Source of the DNA: Branchinecta lynchi
Lineage: Eukaryota; Arthropoda; Branchiopoda; Anostraca; Branchinectidae
Assembly (NCBI GenBank): GCA_023053575.1
Contig: JAKZAP010000018.1
Span: 14,350,202-14,414,201, forward strand
Direction of reading: 5' to 3'
DNA length: 64,000 nt
Shown here piece after piece: positions 57,396 through 64,000 of this stretch. The position numbers were made by a program, and so were the translations under genes. Under the pieces are notes generated by a model. That model saw nothing but the letters and a program-made list of their open reading frames with translations, made no database searches and was not told the DNA's origin. Numbering within the stretch: position 1 is the first letter of the stretch; each line of letters starts with the position of its first letter.

Positions 57396-58324
57396 TTTTT
57401 TTTTCTTTTTTTTTTATTATAAACTATACAGCAAAAAGGTGGAAAGTTTGGTGGTTTCGGACTTTCTTTGTTTTTTCCGGATTTAGCTGCTATTAAAATA
57501 AATATTCCGTTTTTATTGTTGTTTGTTTATGATTTGTTTTAAAGAAATAGTATTTCCTAAAAGTTTTGATTTAATAAGGATAATAAGTTTTTTTGTTTGT
57601 TTTTTAAATTAAGGTAAAATAGGGGTAAGAGAAAAAAAGAAAATAAATTATTTTAAAAACTAACAGTAGAGATAGAGGATAGGATAGTGTAGGTGACGCT
57701 AATTAGTTAGGTCGGCAAAAATAATTAAAGGGAAGTTTTGGTGTAGGACCGTTGGCGTCAACAAGGGTAAGGGGAAGCGTAGTCACCGGGCCAGTTCTTA
57801 TTGGACGGGAATGAGGTAAAAGAGAGTACGCGGCAAAAAAAAAATAAAAAAATATACAAGGTGGTAAAAGAAGGAAAAACAACAAACAAAATAGTGACAA
57901 CCCTGTCAAACTGCACAAGCCTGCCACGGAGTGGATTTTGATCATAGGTTCGTTTTTCTAGCTTTGAGCCGGAAGAAGACCCTTGCCAAGAAGTGTCGAA
58001 TTCTCACTAGAACAAACCTAAGCTGACTTCTTCATTAGCGCAGTTTCATGATTCGCAGTCACTCCGGGCTCAAAGAATATTTATGTGATATGGATGCTGG
58101 CTGGGACGCGTCTCGGTGACTCGGAGAGAAGAAATAAAACAATGATAAAGGCCTTGACATAATCAGAAAAACTGCTGGCATATGACAAAGCCACCATGAT
58201 TATCCTGAGGCAATTATTCTGCGTAATTAGTGTTATCATGGAATGGGATGTATTGGCGCGTCTGAAAGCTCCGCAGAGCGAAGAAGACAATCTGCATTCA
58301 AGTGCAAGAGAATAATCTGTGGGG

Positions 58325-58770
58325 TTTAGCAACGCAATATAAAGTGTGGCGTTATAATAGACGAGCTCTTGGTCGGCTGTATTCAATTTTTGTTTACCAT
58401 TCTATGTTTCTGGACTATACCCCCTTCTTAAAAAGAAAGGCCTTCTTTCTCTCCGCAAAAGTTATTTTTGTTACTGCGAATTCCTTCTTTACCTCCCCCC
58501 TTGGCATCGGAATAGAGTAATTATTCGGAAGTTCGGTGTTCCAGATATTTCGGAGAAATTACTAATGCTACAGAGGAAGCTGTCAGGTTCAGCCTACTCT
58601 CGGTTTTCACCATACCACCCCCTTACCCCCTGTTTATGTGCTACTGTTTTTGTATGTATAGTTATTTTAGTATTTTCTTCCTTTCTTATTCTTTATTGTA
58701 CTCCCCTTGCTTTTTCCTCTGGAATTTGTGGGTAAGAAATAAATTGTTATTATTGTTATTATTTCTTTAT
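58325..58770 (+). pseudogene. LINE reverse-transcriptase C-terminal remnant (same family as 34210-36900)
   Basis: WRYNRRALGRLYSIF corresponds to RYNRKALGNLYSTF at about 36497. A further segment (58528-58600) reads VIIRKFGVPDISEKLLMLQR. The 3' tail is GGGTAAGAAATAAATTGTTA followed by TTATTGTTATTATT. Frame broken; 5'-truncated. Confidence 0.7.
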
Positions 58771-59027
58771 CGGATTTCCCAACCTCCTATTTCCAGTGAA
58801 AGATTCGGGAAGTTTACGTTATCATTTGTTAATATTAAACACATAAGATCTATTAGTATTTTTTGGGATCTCAAAGTGGGTTTATAATAAAAACAAAAAC
58901 AAAGAATGCAACTGCCGCGTTAAGGGTGTCCTTCCAGTCTAAGAAACCCGTATTGCTGTGGCTATCTTTACATTCTGGCCCATGTTGGCCTTATTTGAAA
59001 TAAAATAATTAATAAATAAATAAAGCG

Positions 59028-59610
59028 TTGATGTCGGGAATCGGGATACCTATGACTTTAGAAGGTTTGGCTATTTGTGCGATAGGTCTCGAAGGCGTAG
59101 GGATAATTTGTTCGAACTTAGTGAGAGGATTCTTAGGTCAAAGCACAGGTCAATGTTCATAGATGGGCTCCGTAGCCCACTATTTAATAGTGGGAAGGGG
59201 GTTATAAATTAAGGGACACATTTTTGTTTTTCTAAGCTAACGAGATATTTAATATAGGGGTAAGGAGAAAGGATGAATGTATCCCTATTTTCTTACCAGT
59301 TAGCTAGTTTGCCTGGAATCTGGCCAAAACTGGAATTTTAGTACCGTATAAATAAAAGTTTATTCCGAGGTCAATTAGAGCTTCGACATAACAGCTAGAA
59401 CACACGCCTAACCCACCTCTGAACTTTATATTCTCGCTGGACAAGTAGTTTGCCCGGGCATGGCATCACTAGGCTACTTTTTCAGCTAGAAAATATCACT
59501 TAAATGGATTTACTATCTATTATAACCCCTACATCGAAGCTATAATCGATTTAAGGATAAACCATTTACTTCAACAAAACTTCAGGTGTTGGCCGTCACG
59601 TCACTAACGG
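59028..59610 (+). mobile_element. Family A fragment A6
   Basis: CGGGATACCTATGACTTTAG, AGGCGTAGGGATAATTTG (diverged left block), then AGATGGGCTCCGTAGCCC and monomers (GGTAAGGAGAAAGGATG). Ends near ACGGTTTGGGATCC; no clean right palindrome. Confidence 0.6.
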
Positions 59611-59882
59611 TTTGGGATCCAGAAACCACAACAAATGCAGAAGATTAAAACATCAAGCTTGAAATTCTATGAGCGTACTAACATTCACCCCCCTATTTTC
59701 ACCCTTGGTTACTGTGATAGCTAACAACTACGGAGTTGATTGATACGGCTCCAAATGGAGAAGAAAATTATTGTTGCGAACGTAAATTAATAGCAGAAAA
59801 TAAAAAAAAACCCGCGCGAAACAGTCCGTTCTTTCTCCGGTTTATTAATTCTACACTGAGTTGTATAGCATTCATCAAGCTT

Positions 59883-60180
59883 GAGGCGTTTTTCCCGCTT
59901 TTCAACAGAGAGTTTGTGGTTTTCCGCGACCAACAAGGTTTGTGTGGCTAGCTTTGTGGCTCGAATTTAGGTGTTTTTTCGTGCTCTCACAAACAGTTGG
60001 TGGGCCGATTGTCGCACGACAAAATGTGTCTGCGGTCTTTAGTGCGGCCCTTAAGTGTTTCCGCGACCAACAAGATTTGTTTGGCTCAAATTCGACGAAA
60101 AACTGCCGAGGTGATTCTCGATTTTCTGGCTCGATTTGGCGGAAAATTCAGATGTCCCGGCAAATTTATGTTCACAGAAT
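59883..60180 (+). repeat. Relative of the TTAA element interior
   Basis: GAGGCGTTTTTCCCGC, then two tandem copies of a TTTCCGCGACCAACAAGRTT block (59917 and 60057) and TGTCTGCGGTCTTTAGTGC. Shares these with 52740-52860. Confidence 0.55.
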
Positions 60181-60203
60181 AAATTAGCTACTTTGTTTCC
60201 AGG

Positions 60204-60966
60204 TTTTTGAGATCCCAAAACGCAAGTGACGGGATACCCTTGATTTCGTAAAAGTTGTCCGTCTGTCCGTCTGCCTGTCTGTTACCCCGATAACTCTAAA
60301 AGGGGTTGAGATATTTTATTCAACCGTGGCACGAGGACTCTTTGGGTCAAAGTACAGGTCAAGTTCGAAGATGCGCTTTGCAGCCGTACATTTTGGGGTT
60401 GCGGTTTCAAATTAAGGGGCTTCAAATTAAGCAAATGAGATAGCCGATTTAGAGGTCAGAAGACAAGCTGAATTCGAATATGAAAATTATTTTCTCACTG
60501 GACAAGTAGTTCGCCTGGAATCCGGCCGAAACCGAAAAATTTGTAAAATGCAAAATTTGAATTTGAATTTGATTAGACGTTCGATTAAGGGATGAGAATA
60601 CATGCTGAGTTCCCTCTGAATCCGAATGAAACCGGAAAATTTGTTAAAATTAATTTTTACCTGAAGTTGATTAGATGTTTGGTGTAGGGGTAACAAGACA
60701 AGCTGAATTCTTTTCTGAGCTGTAGTTTTTGCCAGACAGGTAGTTCGCAGGGAATCAAGCCAAAACAGGAAATTTGGTAGAAGCAAGGGAGGAAGTTTCG
60801 ATCAGTTTCGACAAAGCAGATACGACGTAGGATATAGGGGTAAACACACATGATGGATCCATATCTGAACTTGGTCTTCTGAGATGATTACCATTGGCCT
60901 TGACCTGTTAAAGTTTGGATCATGTGTTAAATTTTTGGAATCCCATCGAAACCTTTGATCTTGTTG
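60204..60966 (+). mobile_element. Family A element A7
   Basis: TTTTTGAGATCCCAAAACGC, GTCCGTCTGTCCGTCTGCC, diverged monomers (GAGATGACCGATTT...-type, CCGGCCGAAACCG), and right end TTGGAATCCCATCGAAACC. Short, old copy. Confidence 0.75.
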
Positions 60967-61354
60967 TCAATCGACTTTGTGTCTCCGGCATGGCCATTTC
61001 TATACTGTTTTTATGTAGGCTACAGAAATAAAAATTAAAACCTTGAACCTCGAACGTTGATCAAGGAGAGAGCATTACGAATCGACAAGAATGACTATAG
61101 AAACCACTACTGTATCTTTTCTTTTTGAAAAGTCGTAACACCATCCAACGTTACTCCAAAATTCAGATAAAATCAATCGACCCTTTACGACAACCAGTCA
61201 GTCAATCTCACCCACTCATACACTATTCAGAGAGAGTGCGACTGCAGATATTAATGTACTGGATACGCCCATTCTCCTTTTTTTTTGGGGGGGGGGGGCA
61301 AGGGCGCTTTGTTGATGGAAGATCGTTCGTCAGTGGATATTTCTTGTCAGTTTT

Positions 61355-63261
61355 TATGGCACTTGCCCTTCGGCCAAGTGCCATATAGCGATCGCAATTT
61401 CTGTCCGTCCGTCGGTCTGTCGGTCTGTCCAGGTTTTGCTAGTTCGGGCACTTCCACATAAGCTAGGATGATAAAACTTGGCAGGCATATCAGGGACCCC
61501 AAATGATTAATTTGGAAATAGTCACTTCCCCGATCCGAGCACCGTGGGGGGAGTGGAGGGAGGGGGAATCCGGAATCTTGAGGTATTTTTAACTTTTGAG
61601 CGGGTGATCGGATCTCGATGAAACTTGATATTTGGAACGACCTCATGCCTCAGACGACCCACTTAAAATCCGGACCGGATCTGGTGACTTTTGGGGGAAG
61701 CTGGAGGGGGCAACCGGAAATCTTGGGAAACGCTAGGAGTGGAGGGATCGAGATGAAACTTGGTGGGAAGACACCTAGCAAACACTAGATACATCGTTGA
61801 CATAACCGAGCCGATTCGGGCACTGTGGGGGGGGAGTGGAGGGAGGGGGGAATCCGGAATCTTGAGGTATTTATAACTTTTGAACGGGTGATCGGATCTC
61901 GATGGAACTTGATATTTGGAAAGACCTCATGCCTCAGACGACCTACTTAAAATCCGGACCGGATCCGGTGACTTTTGGGGGGAGCTGGAGGGGGCAACCG
62001 GAAATCTTTGGAAACGCTATGAGTGGAGGGATCGAGATGAAACTTGGTGGGAAGACACCTAGCAAACACTAGATACATCATTGACATAACCGAGCCGATT
62101 CGGGTACTGTGGGGGGAGTAGAGGGAGGGGGAATCCGGAATCTTGAGGTATTTATAACTTTTGAACGGGTGATCGGATCTCGATGGAACTTGATATTTGG
62201 AAAGACCTCATGCCTCAGACGACCTACTTAAAATCCGGATCGGATCCGGTGACTTTTGGGGGGAGCTGGAGGGGGCAACCGGAAATCTTGGGAAACGCTA
62301 TGAGTGGAGGGATCGAGATGAAACTGGTGGGAAGACACCTAGCAAACACTAGATACATCATTGACATAACCGAGCCGATTCGGGTACTGTGGGGGGAGTA
62401 GAGGGAGGGGGAATCCGGAATTTTGAGGTATTTATAACTTTTGAACGGGGGATCGGATCTCGATGGAACTTGATATTTGGAAAGACCTCATCCCTCAGAC
62501 GACCCACTTAAAATCTGGACCGGATCCGGTGACTTTTGGGGGGAGCTGGAGGGGGCAACCGGAAATCTTGGGAAACGCTATGAGTGGAGGGATCGAGATG
62601 AAACTTGGTGGGAAGACACCTAGCAAACACTAGATACATCATTGACATAACCGAGCCGATTCGGGTACTGTGGGGGGAGTAGAGGGAGGGGGAATCCGGA
62701 ATCTTGAGGTATTTATAACTTTTGAACGGGTGATCGGATCTCGATGGAACTTGATATTTGGAAAGACCTCATCCCTTAGACGACCCACTTAAAATCTGGA
62801 CCGGATCCGGTGACTTTTGGGGGGAGCTGGAGGGGGCAACCGGAAATCTTGGGAAACGCTATGAGTGGAGGGATCGAGATGAAACTTGGTGGGAAGACAC
62901 CTAGCAAACACTAGATACATCATTGACATAACCGAGCCGATTCGGGCACTGTCGGGGGAGTGGAGGGAGGGGGAATCCGGAATCTTGAGGTATTTATAAC
63001 TTTTGAACGGGTGACCGGATCTCGATGAAACTTGATATTTGGAAAGACCTCATGCCTCAGACGACCCACTTAAAATCTGGACCGGATCCGGTGACTTTTG
63101 GGGGGAGCTGGAGGGGAGAACCGAAAATATTGGAAAACGCTATGAGTGGAGGGATCGAGATGAAACTTGGTGGGAAGACACCTAGCAAACACTAGATATA
63201 TCATTGACATAACCGAGCCGTGCCTACTCGTAACAAGTGCCATATGAGCTCGTAGCTCTTG
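61355..63261 (+). mobile_element. Family B element B4 (complete, youngest-looking)
   Basis: Left hairpin TATGGCACTTGCCCTTCGGC with CAAGTGCCATA, GTCCGTCCGTCGGTCTGTCG, then the array, and right end CAAGTGCCATATGAGCTCGT-AGCTCTTG. Both ends are intact. Six tandem units are nearly identical, so this copy is recent or homogenised. Confidence 0.85.
61480..63225 (+). repeat. 281-bp tandem array inside B4
   Basis: GGGAAGACACCTAGCAAACA occurs at 61765, 62049, 62329, 62610, 62891 and 63172: spacings 284, 280, 281, 281, 281. Each unit contains GTGATCGGATCTCGATG and CCGGATCCGGTGACTTTTGG. Confidence 0.9.
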
Positions 63262-64000
63262 TTTATGTCTTCATTCTTCTTTTCTTCTTCTTTTTTCTCT
63301 CCTTGTTTTTCTTTCTTTTTTGATTTCTTTGATTTGTTTCCTTAAGTCTATATGAATAAAGACTAAGCCCCGCCCATTGCCAGGCCTTATGCTAGGCCTT
63401 ATGGTGGGGCCATAAACAGTTAATGGTGTTTTTTATTTGTATGAATAAACTGAACTGAACTGAACTGAACTTGAAAACATAGCTGATTATTCAGCAGATG
63501 GCAGAACCTCAAAGCAGATTATTTAACGAAAGAAATGCTGCCAAACATATAGCTCCATTTTTTTTTTTTACTTTTTATTCATATAACAGCTAAATGTTAT
63601 TCTTTTTGTCTGGTTTTCTTGTTAGGATACATTTTGACCTTGTCCATAAGGGTGTTTCCGGATCGAGCCACTAGATGACACCACTGTCTTACTGAGTCGC
63701 GGTTAAATGTCGCAACCAAAATGTCGGAACTGAACTACTATTTGCTAATCTCTTTTTATTACCCGTGCCGTGCCTCTTTTAAGTCGATCCCGCGAAAAAC
63801 CGTCTGGTCATTCGCGTTTTGCAGTTTTCGCTAAGAGCCACACTTCAACTGTAGTGTTGTCAGATTGTGATCCAAGAAATACGGCGCTGTCTTTGAAAAA
63901 TACGCCAAAAATATGCCAAATTTCTTTTTAACCCAAAAATGCAAGAAATCGTCCGAAAACTTACAAATATTGTCAGTAGAGACCACACAATTTTAATACG
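63262..64000. other. No gene recognised
   Basis: Pyrimidine-rich at 63270-63330; a short TGAAC tandem (TGAACTGAACTGAACTGAAC) at 63449-63468. No exon or element border found. Confidence 0.35.

Overview
This window looks like TE-rich nuclear DNA from an invertebrate animal. It has short spliced exons with GT/AG borders, non-depleted CpG, many reverse-transcriptase remnants, MITE-like elements and very frequent G/C homopolymer runs. I cannot name the phylum. No bacterial-style gene cluster is present; most of the sequence is transposable elements inserted into introns and into one another.

Two host genes can be supported, both on the minus strand. (1) An orthologue of the Ral guanine-nucleotide exchange factor RALGPS: four exons (11027-11199, 5062-5225, 3417-3559, 1114-1339, in transcription order) join in a consistent phase and encode most of the RasGEF catalytic domain. 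The PH-domain end lies beyond the left edge and the N-terminal exon is not identified with certainty. (2) An unrecognised gene between 38 and 42 kb (possibly starting at 49.46 kb), with exons 42063-42122, 41906-41962, 39430-39626 and 38141-38430 whose phases also agree. A probable tRNA-Thr(UGU) gene sits in one of its introns at 39179-39250.

The rest is a nested mobile-element landscape. Family A elements end in GGGATCCC palindromes and carry a core of ~136-bp tandem monomers (6167-9725, 19662-21426, 33211-34068, 34946-36224, 47963-48788, 60204-60966 and fragments). Family B elements end in a TGGCACTTG hairpin and carry ~281-bp tandem units (11448-~13205, 26040-27450, 28488-29804, 30080-32529, 40984-41763, 61355-63261). 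A and B share an architecture (terminal palindrome, a GTCCGTC-rich stretch, tandem core with a GATGAAACTTGGT-like box) and may be two branches of one lineage of non-autonomous, Helentron/HINE-like elements. Other elements are a compact LTR retrotransposon with 132-bp LTRs and a 5-bp target duplication (6233-8131), six LINE remnants, hAT-type remnants and MITEs, a foldback family H that brackets a RALGPS exon, a TTAA-flanked element, and Penelope-like tail fragments. Nesting gives relative ages: LTR element into A1, A4 into a LINE reverse transcriptase, B1 into H2.
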